DNA of 16,710 bases from an uncultured Clostridia bacterium (GTDB lineage: Bacteria > Bacillota > Clostridia > Lachnospirales > Lachnospiraceae), in contig CALBNS010000034.1 of assembly GCA_937896665.1 (NCBI GenBank), positions 1 through 16,710 on the forward strand, written 5' to 3'. Shown here piece by piece: positions 6,515-14,848 of the stretch. The notes beneath the pieces were generated by a model. It was not told where the DNA came from. It did not search any database and was given only the letters and a program-made list of their open reading frames with translations. The position numbers and the translations under genes are program-made. The first letter of the stretch is position 1, and every line of letters begins with the position of its first letter.

Positions 6515-7799
6515 AAAAAATGAGGATTATTTTAACGAACTTCTAGAAGAAAAACAGTTACCGTATGAAGTGGAATTTATTTCGGGAAACGCTGGGAATA
6601 AAATACAAGTTGTGGATATTTGTGACACTGGATGGGAGTCATATACAGAAAGCTATGATACCAAAAAAGATATTTTAAACGGAAAGTTCATTGAGTTAGA
6701 TTCATATCTTGCTTCAGCCGAGGGAGCAGTAATAAAAGATTCACTTCCACAGAATGTATGGGATACCTATAAAGTCAATGGGAAGCAGTATACCGTATTG
6801 AGTGTCAGATACACTCCATTTGAAAGCGTGTATATTTGGAATACAGAATTAGCAGAGAAGTATGATATTCATCCTGAAACTTGGGATGGTAATATATGGG
6901 AATATGAAGACAGTTTGTTGAAAGTATCCGAAGGAGAAAAAGGACAAGTTATTACAATTGCAAACTTACTTGGGTATTTGGATGCACAGAATGGCCTAAC
7001 AAATGTGTTGGGATTGTATTATCCGATTGTAGTTCGAGAAACTGATGAAGAGATAAAAGCTGAGCTGTTATACGATACGAAAGAATATAAAAATTGTTTA
7101 GAAAAGATAAGAGGCTTATACGAAAAAGGAATATTTGTACCTGATGAAGAACTGACTCAGGAAATAAATAAAGAGGTGTTTTTGGAAATAAATACTCAGT
7201 TTACCGGTGAAGCTGCGTATGAATCCTATGGATTGGAAGCATTTTGGAAAAGGCATGATTGGAAGAAAATAGGGGAAGAAAGATTGTGGGAATTGAGTTG
7301 TGGAGCATGTGAAATTGGAATTACCACAGAATCAAAACAACCCGAAAAAGTCTTTGCATTTTTGTGTCAGTTATATAAAGACATAGAATTAACGAATGCA
7401 CTAATGTGGGGAAGAGAAGAAACTGATTATATATTGGAAGGGAATAGAGTGTCGGGAGTAAATCAGGAACTGATATTTGGAGAATGTGTTGGGAATGCGT
7501 TGTCTGGATATGCAGGGGCAGGTGAAGATGAAAATAAAAAAGATATTTACAGGGAACGATATGAGGGTGCAACAATATCAAAAATTAATGGATTTTATTT
7601 TACCGGAAAAGATTGTCAAAAAGAGTTGGAAGCAATTTCCCGAATTTCAATGGAATTTGATATGAGAAATCCTCAGAATGCAGAAGCGATTTTATATAAA
7701 CAGGACGAAATCATTCAAAGATATAAAGAGGCGGGGATTGATAAAGTAATTGAAGAATGGAATCGACAATATCAGCAATGGAAGGAGGGTTTACAATGA
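6462..7799 (+). CDS. Extracellular solute-binding-like lipoprotein, cassette 1 (frameshifted at N terminus)
   Basis: Body of a family-1-type extracellular solute-binding protein. Seen: LDSYLASAEG, then a stretch ending VWDTYKVNGKQYTVLSV and VYIWNTELAEKYDIHPETWD, the usual core where the ligand-cleft strand meets the 'own N-lobe Asn' helix; a C-terminal IGITTESKQPEKVFAFLCQLY block; and the ending EAGIDKVIEEWNRQYQQWKE, typical of this family. The signal peptide is in another frame (6386-6514), so as written the product would lack export. The internal ATG at 6462 has only a weak ribosome site and is probably not the true start. The stop overlaps the next start (ATGA, 7796-7799), implying translational coupling. 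The partner transporter is exporter-like, so it may act as a sensor or substrate scavenger, not an importer subunit; this is inference. Confidence 0.8.
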   Translation: MQKKRCYKNCMGDEEKSKKNEDYFNELLEEKQLPYEVEFISGNAGNKIQVVDICDTGWESYTESYDTKKDILNGKFIELDSYLASAEGAVIKDSLPQNVWDTYKVNGKQYTVLSVRYTPFESVYIWNTELAEKYDIHPETWDGNIWEYEDSLLKVSEGEKGQVITIANLLGYLDAQNGLTNVLGLYYPIVVRETDEEIKAELLYDTKEYKNCLEKIRGLYEKGIFVPDEELTQEINKEVFLEINTQFTGEAAYESYGLEAFWKRHDWKKIGEERLWELSCGACEIGITTESKQPEKVFAFLCQLYKDIELTNALMWGREETDYILEGNRVSGVNQELIFGECVGNALSGYAGAGEDENKKDIYRERYEGATISKINGFYFTGKDCQKELEAISRISMEFDMRNPQNAEAILYKQDEIIQRYKEAGIDKVIEEWNRQYQQWKEGLQ

Positions 7800-8965
7800 A
7801 AAAATGGAATCCGACAAGATGTGCTTTAGTGCTTACTAGTGTGTTCTTATTGAGTGGATGTGGACAAAATAATCAGTCTCCAACGAAAGAAGCAGATAGC
7901 ATGATTAATGGTATGAAGTTGCAGGTAAAGGAAGAAGGCTGCTTTTACATTGATGGTCATACCAATTTAATGATGTTTTATGATTATAAACTGAACAAGA
8001 AGATTCCGATATGCGATCAGCCCAATTGCAAGCATAGTTCGATTAACTGCAAAGCTTATTTGCCTTCCGGTTATGTTTCAGCAATGGGATGTTATCAGGA
8101 TAAAATATATTTCTTCGACGTGGAAGAACCAGAACTTCCGCTTTATCAAGCAGCGAAGAATGGAGACAATCGGAAAATAGTACTAAAGTTAAATGAAGGT
8201 GGGAAATATGACTTTGCAGGTATTAGTAAACCAATGTATTTTCGAGATAATCAACTTGTATTTCAAATGACGTATGCGAAAAGTCTTGATGAAGCTGTTA
8301 TTGATGAGAATGGTCAAGAACGATATTTTCAACAGTTTTGGCAAATAGTTTCTGTGGATGTGACAGATGGAAAGCTAGAAGTTATCAAGAATCCAGAAAA
8401 ATACAGAGCAGAAAAAGAAGATATAGTGGTTGTTGATTACATAGGAGAAAGACTTGTATACCGTGTAGAGACAGATAATCGTAGAGCATACTATCTATAT
8501 GATACAAAACAAAGTACAAATCAGTTACTATATGATGATCCTGTTGAAAATGCACTTGGAAGAAGTTATGTGGGTATCGTAGAAGGGACAGATTTGCTCT
8601 GTTATACAGATCAGGATGAAGAAAAGAGTCAGATATATCTTAAAAATTTAGAAACGAATGAGGAAACATGTATTTTCTATGAATTAAGAGACGGAAGATA
8701 TATTGAAGCCAATCTTGTTGAGGGTGTTTTGTATTATGGATTCTACCGTGAGTATGGAAAGGATACAGAAGGGGATTTATACGCGACATACGATATAGAA
8801 AAAGAAAGGACAGAAATGATTACAAAAGAGCAGTACTTCTATGCACCTGATTTTATAACTGCTGATTGGTATGTGATGACTTCTGACGAAGGATATATCT
8901 GTATTCCAAAAGAAGCGTATGACACGCAAGACTGGAGCAAGATACAGGTGATTGGAATGATTTAG
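7796..8965 (+). CDS. Cys/His-motif lipoprotein, beta-propeller-like, cassette 1
   Basis: A 389-residue surface lipoprotein of unknown function. The signal peptide ends in the lipobox LSGC with lipidated Cys22. Residues 73-85 read C-x4-C-x-H-x4-C (Cys73, Cys78, His80, Cys85) followed by AYLPSG; the same pattern recurs in the cassette-2 homologue and could bind metal or form disulfides. The rest is a series of strand-rich segments such as DKIYFFDV, RLVYRVETD and YYLYDTK, spaced like blades of a beta-propeller; this fold is inferred from pattern only. It resembles DUF5050-like lipoproteins of gut clostridia, without certainty. ATG 7796 follows AGGAGG (7783-7788) and overlaps the upstream stop. 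The ABC ATPase begins 15 bases downstream. An accessory ligand-binding or sensing role for the transporter is plausible. Confidence 0.8.
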   Translation: MKKWNPTRCALVLTSVFLLSGCGQNNQSPTKEADSMINGMKLQVKEEGCFYIDGHTNLMMFYDYKLNKKIPICDQPNCKHSSINCKAYLPSGYVSAMGCYQDKIYFFDVEEPELPLYQAAKNGDNRKIVLKLNEGGKYDFAGISKPMYFRDNQLVFQMTYAKSLDEAVIDENGQERYFQQFWQIVSVDVTDGKLEVIKNPEKYRAEKEDIVVVDYIGERLVYRVETDNRRAYYLYDTKQSTNQLLYDDPVENALGRSYVGIVEGTDLLCYTDQDEEKSQIYLKNLETNEETCIFYELRDGRYIEANLVEGVLYYGFYREYGKDTEGDLYATYDIEKERTEMITKEQYFYAPDFITADWYVMTSDEGYICIPKEAYDTQDWSKIQVIGMI

Positions 8966-8980
8966 AAATGAGGTGATACA

Positions 8981-9850
8981 ATGGAATTGCGAATTCAAAA
9001 CTTATCAAAAAGTTACGGAGCAAAACAGGCGTTGATTGATATGAGTTGTACACTTCATAGTGGGGTGTATGGGCTTCTTGGTGCAAATGGAGCCGGGAAA
9101 AGTACACTCATGAATATTATTACCGGAAATATAAGTGCAGACTCTGGGAGTGTGTTGTGGAATAGTAAGAACATTCTAGAGGGAAAAGAAATGGAGCAAT
9201 TTCGTTGTATTCTGGGCTATATGCCACAGTATCCTGTGATTTACAAAGGATTTCGGGTAACTGATTTTTTGTATTACATGGCAACACTTCGCGGATTGCA
9301 TAAGAAAGAGGCAAATGAACAGATTGAGCATCTGTTAGAGTTGTTGGAACTTACCGGAGTCCGTAATAGAAAAATGGCTGCACTGTCAGGTGGAATGAAA
9401 CAAAGGCTGATGTTAGCCCAGGCGATGTTGGGAAATCCGAAAGTTTTGATTCTAGATGAGCCAACAGCGGGATTAGATCCAAAGCAGAGAATTGCAGTTC
9501 GGAATTTAATTTCGGAGATTGCATTTGATAAGATTGTGTTAATTGCGACGCATGTGGTAACGGATGTGGAGTTTATTTCACAAGAGATATTATTATTGAA
9601 AGCGGGACGTTTGATTCAGAAAGCAGAACGAGAAGATTTGATAGATAATCTAGATGGGAAAGTGTACGAAATTAGAGCAGAAATTGCAGAATTAAAACGA
9701 ATTCAATCAACGTATCTTGTTGGAAACATTGTAAAAGATAGAGAGAAAGTATTTGTAAGAGTAATTTCTGAAAACGAGCCAAAAGAGTTCTGTGCAGAAA
9801 AGGTAAGACCATCTTTGGAGGATGTATATCTGTATTCTTTCCGGGAATAG
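8981..9850 (+). CDS. ABC transporter ATP-binding protein, cassette 1
   Basis: A 289-residue ABC ATPase that would power the adjacent permease at the inner face of the membrane. All nucleotide-site motifs are intact: Walker A GANGAGKST (34-42), Q-loop Gln83 in MPQY, signature LSGGMKQR (135-142), Walker B VLILDEP (155-161) with catalytic Glu160, D-loop AGLDP and H-loop His191. A C-terminal domain of about 90 residues follows, as in CcmA/NatA-type ATPases that partner ABC-2 permeases and mostly export. The ATG at 8981 follows AGGTG (8971-8975). The gene is 15 bases after the lipoprotein gene and its stop overlaps the permease ribosome site. The substrate is unknown. It is closely related in sequence to the cassette-2 ATPase (14849). 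Confidence 0.95.
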   Translation: MELRIQNLSKSYGAKQALIDMSCTLHSGVYGLLGANGAGKSTLMNIITGNISADSGSVLWNSKNILEGKEMEQFRCILGYMPQYPVIYKGFRVTDFLYYMATLRGLHKKEANEQIEHLLELLELTGVRNRKMAALSGGMKQRLMLAQAMLGNPKVLILDEPTAGLDPKQRIAVRNLISEIAFDKIVLIATHVVTDVEFISQEILLLKAGRLIQKAEREDLIDNLDGKVYEIRAEIAELKRIQSTYLVGNIVKDREKVFVRVISENEPKEFCAEKVRPSLEDVYLYSFRE

Positions 9851-9859
9851 GAGATTGTC

Positions 9860-11869
9860 ATAAAATTATTAAAATTTGAATGCACAAAAATATGGAAAAA
9901 TAAACTGATTTGTGCATTGATACTATGTATTTTTATTTTCAATATTGTATGCGTTTATCGGCAAACAATACAATTTGACGAAAGCCGTAGTTGTTTTCCG
10001 AACGATATACAGTCTGTATATGAGGAATTATCAGAGGTGGCAAAAGAAAATCGAGTAGCCTGGATGGAAAGTGAAATCCAAGAATCAATCGATAATAATT
10101 TGTGGAAAACTCGCGTTAATGCTCTGCGTTATGTTTCTGACCGTATGCAAGAAGTGGAACAATATGATACATATCTTGCAAGTATTGAGGAGCAAGCGAC
10201 TCTTATGAGCGAATCTTCGTTATTCTCAGAACAAAATGTTTTTTCAAAGCGAAATGCAGCATTGATTCCGGAAAAATACCAACATTTGCATGGTTTACAA
10301 TTAAAACATGAGAATTCTCAAGGAGTGTCGCTTGTTACGGATTCTAAGATAACAGATTTGTGCATTGTGATCGTACTTCTTTTGGTTGGATATTGCTTGA
10401 TTAGTATGGAGCGGGAAGACGGAACCATGGCATTTAGTAGATGTACGAAAAACGGCGTGAAATCCATAATTAAAACAAAGTTATGTTTGATTTTGATTGG
10501 AAGCATATTGACGACTATAGTGTTCTATGGAAGTGATTTATTGATTGCAGGAAGGGTGTACGGATTTGGTGATAGAAATCGTTGGATACAATCTGTAGAG
10601 GGATTTATTACGAGTCCATGGAAGATGACTGTATGGCAATTTATGTTTGGGTTCTTGATGGCAAAGATGTTTGTTATGTCGCTGGTTGCATCGTCAATTG
10701 TATTAGTTACATTATATGGAAAAAATGTATTAAAGACGACTCTCCTTTTGATGGGAGTTGTTGTGGTTGAGTACGGATTTTATACATATATTCCAGTACA
10801 TTCATGGCTAGATTTATTAAAGAAATGTAATCTATTTTACTTGATGCGAATCGAATGTTTTTTTCAAACTTATGAGACGATAAATGTGGGTGGTTATCCG
10901 GTTGTATCTTGGATGCTATGTGGAGTATTCGGAACAGTACTATTAGTAAGCACGATAGTTGTTAGTATTTTATCCTATGAAAAGGTAAGTCGAAGTGAGT
11001 TTGTACAAAAAACGAAAAAGTACAATTTGCGAAAGAGCGAATCTAAATATAAAAAACATTCGCTGCTTTATTATGAAGCTTATAAACTCCTATGGGTACA
11101 TGGGGCAGTATGGATTGTGCTTGTAGCCCTAGGACTTCAATACATGACATATGCAAATGAAAAGTCGTATTATTCATTAGAAGAGCTCTATTATAAGAGT
11201 TACATTAAGCAGTTAGAAGGGGCTGTTACAGAGGATAAATTAGTTTTTGTCAAGGAGGAAGGTATTCGTCTTGCAAATCTAGAAGAGCGCATAGAAGAGC
11301 AAGAAGCAGCTTACCATCGAGTGCTAGCGCAGACAGAACGCATTGGAGAAGAGGGGATTTTCCTGAATGAAGTTGCCTATCATAAGCTGCTAGATAAGCA
11401 AGAGCAGGTTTCCAATATAGGGAAACTGTTAATTGTGTTTGTGTTATCATTTTATCCAGTATTTATAGTTGAGACAACATCTGGGATGGCTACGATATGG
11501 AATAGTATTCCTAAAGGTTCGCAGAAGCTAAAAAGAAGAAAATGGAGTTTGCTAATAGGATGTATTTCTACAATATGTATTCTATTTGACATTATATTTG
11601 CAATTTGTCGTATGAATGCGCAAGAAATTAAATTATTGCAGGTTCCTATCTCTTATCTGGATGGGTTCGAATCATGGAATCATGTGGGTGTATTAGGATA
11701 TTTGGGAATTCATTGTGCTGTGAAAATTGGTATTGGCATTCTTAGTGTGAAACTGATAGAATTGGTTTCCAAGAGAGTAAAGAATGAGTCCACGGTGTTA
11801 TTGATAGTCGGATGTGGCGCTGCAATATTATATATTTTTTGTAATATTTTGGGTAATATAATGCATTAG
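9860..11869 (+). CDS. ABC-2-like permease with internally duplicated architecture, cassette 1 (apparent ATA start)
   Basis: Large membrane protein, 669 residues if translation begins at the ATA at 9860. The frame upstream of 9917 contains no ATG, GTG or TTG, yet AGGAG (9849-9853) sits six bases before this ATA, followed by a charged helix and the first membrane segment (about 16-33). Layout: TM1, an extracellular domain (about 34-165), TM2 then MEREDGT (183-189) and the RCTKNG loop typical of ABC-2 permeases, and several more TMs to about residue 370. The pattern then repeats: LLYYEAYKLL, TM (about 413-430), a loop with coiled-coil-like heptads (about 440-500), TM (about 521-537), ET-x-SGM and a basic IPKGSQKLKRRK stretch, further TMs, end at 669. 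Two fused half-permeases could make a complete channel. The ATA may be a damaged ATG. Confidence 0.8.
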   Translation: MKLLKFECTKIWKNKLICALILCIFIFNIVCVYRQTIQFDESRSCFPNDIQSVYEELSEVAKENRVAWMESEIQESIDNNLWKTRVNALRYVSDRMQEVEQYDTYLASIEEQATLMSESSLFSEQNVFSKRNAALIPEKYQHLHGLQLKHENSQGVSLVTDSKITDLCIVIVLLLVGYCLISMEREDGTMAFSRCTKNGVKSIIKTKLCLILIGSILTTIVFYGSDLLIAGRVYGFGDRNRWIQSVEGFITSPWKMTVWQFMFGFLMAKMFVMSLVASSIVLVTLYGKNVLKTTLLLMGVVVVEYGFYTYIPVHSWLDLLKKCNLFYLMRIECFFQTYETINVGGYPVVSWMLCGVFGTVLLVSTIVVSILSYEKVSRSEFVQKTKKYNLRKSESKYKKHSLLYYEAYKLLWVHGAVWIVLVALGLQYMTYANEKSYYSLEELYYKSYIKQLEGAVTEDKLVFVKEEGIRLANLEERIEEQEAAYHRVLAQTERIGEEGIFLNEVAYHKLLDKQEQVSNIGKLLIVFVLSFYPVFIVETTSGMATIWNSIPKGSQKLKRRKWSLLIGCISTICILFDIIFAICRMNAQEIKLLQVPISYLDGFESWNHVGVLGYLGIHCAVKIGIGILSVKLIELVSKRVKNESTVLLIVGCGAAILYIFCNILGNIMH

Positions 11870-11922
11870 ACATTTAAGATATTGTTTTGTATTACGTCCT
11901 TTTGTTTGTTGTTTTAAATATG

Positions 11923-11951
11923 ATGCTTAATATTATTTTGTGATATATAAT
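11923..11951 (+). promoter_or_regulatory. Promoter of transporter cassette 2
   Basis: ATGCTT (11923-11928), 17 bases, and TATAAT (11946-11951). The segment 11915-11999 aligns with 6256-6341 before cassette 1 with only about ten differences. This shows that the whole cassette was duplicated with its control region. The 204-base spacer after the upstream permease shows no convincing terminator, so some read-through from cassette 1 is possible. Confidence 0.7.
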
Positions 11952-12073
11952 GAAGTTGTCAGAAAATTGAGAAAAAATATCCAATGCAAGAAAATTATAT
12001 GAAAAAGAGTATGAGTATAAAAAATAAGATGTTTTTAAAAAATGGGGTACCAAATTTCAAAGGAGGAAATAGA

Positions 12074-13636
12074 ATGGGGAAAAAAAGATGTTTACTTCTT
12101 CTGACCACATTATTCTTAGTTTTAGAAAGTGTGGCATGTAAGTCCAATCAAGTAAGTAGTCAAGAGGTAGTTTGGAGAGTAATGATACCGTCTGGATTTT
12201 GGGAGGAAGATTTAGATTTACTAGAAGAAAATTGGGAAGAGGAAATAAACCGGATTTTAGAAAAAGAAAAGAAAGCATATCAAGTAGATGTTAAATTCGT
12301 ATATGATATGCAAGATATAGATGGAATGTCTGGGGTGAAACAACTTGAGAAGTTATCACAAGAGAAAGAAGTGACAGATGTGATTTCTGTTATGTCCAAT
12401 ACAGTTTCCGTGGGATCAGGAGAATTCAAAATTGATATGCCATACATGACTTGTGTGACAAATGATATATTGCTCCCTCTAGATCAATGGTTGTCATCTG
12501 ATTCTGCCGTAGAATTAAAAAAAGCAGTACCTCAGGCAGATTTGGAAAATGCGAAAGTAGATGGTATTACCTATGGGATTTCGGCAGTACAGCCCCAAGT
12601 CGATAGTATAGCATATTCCGTCGAGGTGCTAGACCAATGCGGAATCTCAAAGGATGATTTGTCGGTAAATATCTTCGAGAATGAAGATATTTTATTAAAA
12701 GTAAAAGAGATGACAGGAAAAATACCTTATATGATTTATTCGTCCGCTGACGCTTACAATTATCTAGGAAATTGGAGGTTTTTCCATCCTGAAGTTTTGC
12801 AATATGATTTGAATGGACAATTTGTGAACGTAATGGAAACCGAAGAATATTTAAACATCATGAAACGTTTTTATGATTGGAAGAAAAAGGGACTGTTAGA
12901 TACAAGTTTTGATAAGACAACAGAGGATTCAGATGAAGCTTTCGCAGTGCCTGCATCATTTCTTGAAATAGAAAATTTTAGATTAGACTGTTATGACATT
13001 ACAATCGAAAGAAATGGTACAGAACAATCGTATTATGTTGTTCCTAATCCTGATATGCCAATTTTGAATCCATATTGGGGAGATTATAAAGTTGGTATTG
13101 CGTCTTGGAGTAAAAATCAAGATAATGCTTTTGATTTTATCAACGAATTAATGACCAACAAGGAAATTTCCAATTATATTCAATATGGAACTGATGGACA
13201 AGATTTTCAATTAGATAAAAAGGAAAATGTGAATATAAATAAAGTGATGGATATGCCATCAATTTTTAGAAATTACTTTGGATATCAATATGCGAATTCA
13301 CTTATTACACAAGCAACGTTAACTATGTCGCAACAAGATAAGATGATGTATGCAAATGAATTTCATGAAACATATGAACAGAATTTACCGAGAGGTTTTC
13401 GATTTAATCCAAACTCCTGTATAGAGGAAATTACAAAGGTAGATTTATTGTGTTCTGAATATAAGGATGGAGCCGTCCAGATGAAAAACGATGTTTATCG
13501 TGATTTATTGACATTGGAATGTGCGAATTTAGATGAAACAATTTCATGTTATTGTCAGCAATTAAGAGATGCAGGAATAGATGATATAGTTGAAGAGGCA
13601 AATCGCCAATTAGAGGAATGGAGGGAACTACAATGA
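12074..13636 (+). CDS. Extracellular solute-binding-like lipoprotein, cassette 2
   Basis: A 520-residue predicted surface lipoprotein. From ATG 12074 the N terminus is a signal peptide ending SVAC, with Cys22 as the likely lipidation site; Ser at -3 makes it a weaker lipobox. The body has solute-binding-protein marks: EVVWRVMIPSG as first strand, LPLDQWLSSDS, ENAKVDGITYGISAV, VGIASWSKNQDNAFDFINELM near the C-terminal lobe, and the closing DAGIDDIVEEANRQLEEW. It matches the cassette-1 homologue in order of blocks but has diverged strongly between them. AGGAGG (12061-12066) lies seven bases before ATG 12074; a longer frame from 11984 is rejected. The stop overlaps the next start by ATGA (13633-13636). 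The ligand is unknown. Confidence 0.85.
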   Translation: MGKKRCLLLLTTLFLVLESVACKSNQVSSQEVVWRVMIPSGFWEEDLDLLEENWEEEINRILEKEKKAYQVDVKFVYDMQDIDGMSGVKQLEKLSQEKEVTDVISVMSNTVSVGSGEFKIDMPYMTCVTNDILLPLDQWLSSDSAVELKKAVPQADLENAKVDGITYGISAVQPQVDSIAYSVEVLDQCGISKDDLSVNIFENEDILLKVKEMTGKIPYMIYSSADAYNYLGNWRFFHPEVLQYDLNGQFVNVMETEEYLNIMKRFYDWKKKGLLDTSFDKTTEDSDEAFAVPASFLEIENFRLDCYDITIERNGTEQSYYVVPNPDMPILNPYWGDYKVGIASWSKNQDNAFDFINELMTNKEISNYIQYGTDGQDFQLDKKENVNINKVMDMPSIFRNYFGYQYANSLITQATLTMSQQDKMMYANEFHETYEQNLPRGFRFNPNSCIEEITKVDLLCSEYKDGAVQMKNDVYRDLLTLECANLDETISCYCQQLRDAGIDDIVEEANRQLEEWRELQ

Positions 13637-14814
13637 AAAAAATATGGTTATATTGCTTTGTTACTCTAATGTTGCTTACATCCTCAGGATGTAGCAAAAA
13701 TGCCGTGCCTCAAGGGGGTGTTACAAAAGGGAAAAATGACTTTCAAATGATGTATGGAAACTATTTGATTCCAAGTGAAATAGGCATATATAGGCGAGAT
13801 GTCAATGGATTTTTACATTTTTTTGATTTTCGAACAGAGCAGGATGTTTTGGTATGTAATAAAGCAAACTGTAAGCATGAACAATGGAACGACAAGACTT
13901 CGGATGAAGAAAAATGTAATGCTTATCTTCCCGGTGGAAGTGGTTTGTTAACTGGTGTAATAGATAATAATGAAATCTATTTATTCGAAGAAGAACTGAC
14001 AGAAGAAGGAATGAAGTACTCATTGACGAGTTCTTCCCTAAATCGAGAATCAAAGAAAAAACTAACGGAACTATATACATTGTTGGCATATAGTTGTGCG
14101 GTCAGGGATGGTGTCATGTATGTACCGACTAACCAGGCTGAAATGCTAGAAAAAGATGGAGCAGTCATACAAAGTGCAAAAACAACATCAAATTTACAGA
14201 GTGTAGATCTGAAAACGGGAAAAACAGTAAAACTTTTAGATGACTATGTAAAATACAATGGCGCATTGGAAGTGCTGTGTGGTTTAGATGGAAAATTGTA
14301 TCTTTACTATTCTTACTGCGAAGAAGAATATGACGGAAGTAATTTTGAAGAGGCCAATTGGCAGAGAAAATACTATGTATATGACATTGCATCTAAGGAA
14401 TTAAGACCGGTTTTCACAGAATATGAGCAATATGCAGTTGGACGTACCGTTGTTTACGACGATACCATATTCTTAACCATGATGCAACATACAGAAGGGA
14501 ATGTTTCCTCATCGTTGTTGCTCCGATACAATCCAAAGGATGGAAAAATGGAGGTCTTAAAACAGAGTGATGCATATATAAGACTTTTCTCTGATAGTGT
14601 TATTTATAAGAAAAGAGGAGAAGACACTTATAGTTATATGTTGTTTGATGATTTAGAACATGAGCATATTCTCAAACAAGATATGGAAAGGATATCTATA
14701 GAAGATGCTCAAACTTATTTTTATGTAAAGTATCCAGAGGAAGCGAATTATAAAATGATGAAAAAAGAAGATTTTTACGCTGGAAAAAATACAGGAGTGG
14801 AAGTTATGAACTAA
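13633..14814 (+). CDS. Cys/His-motif lipoprotein, beta-propeller-like, cassette 2
   Basis: A 393-residue lipoprotein, homologous in layout to the gene at 7796. The signal peptide ends TSSGC, with Cys20 lipidated. The conserved motif is Cys75-x4-Cys80-x-His82-x12-Cys95, then NAYLPGG; the last spacing is eight residues longer than in copy 1, but all four ligand-type residues are kept. Strand-like segments follow (DGKLYLYYSY, RKYYVYDIAS, DDTIFLTMM, SLLLRYNPKDG), which suggests propeller blades. ATG 13633 follows GGAGGG (13620-13625) and overlaps the upstream stop, the same junction as in cassette 1. The ATPase starts 34 bases after its end. Function is not known; a surface recognition partner of the transporter is the most economical reading. 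Confidence 0.8.
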   Translation: MKKIWLYCFVTLMLLTSSGCSKNAVPQGGVTKGKNDFQMMYGNYLIPSEIGIYRRDVNGFLHFFDFRTEQDVLVCNKANCKHEQWNDKTSDEEKCNAYLPGGSGLLTGVIDNNEIYLFEEELTEEGMKYSLTSSSLNRESKKKLTELYTLLAYSCAVRDGVMYVPTNQAEMLEKDGAVIQSAKTTSNLQSVDLKTGKTVKLLDDYVKYNGALEVLCGLDGKLYLYYSYCEEEYDGSNFEEANWQRKYYVYDIASKELRPVFTEYEQYAVGRTVVYDDTIFLTMMQHTEGNVSSSLLLRYNPKDGKMEVLKQSDAYIRLFSDSVIYKKRGEDTYSYMLFDDLEHEHILKQDMERISIEDAQTYFYVKYPEEANYKMMKKEDFYAGKNTGVEVMN

Positions 14815-14848
14815 TCTTTCACAATAAGATGGATTGAGGAGGGTACAT

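Noticed and set aside
9917..9919. TTG as start of the cassette-1 permease.
   Set aside because: No ribosome site, and it would cut into the first membrane helix; the coding sequence clearly extends upstream to 9860.
11984..12073. An N-terminal extension of solute-binding protein 2 beginning MQENY.
   Set aside because: There is no ribosome site before 11984; the same bases recur in the cassette-1 leader where the frame stops after nine codons; a perfect ribosome site and signal peptide favour 12074.
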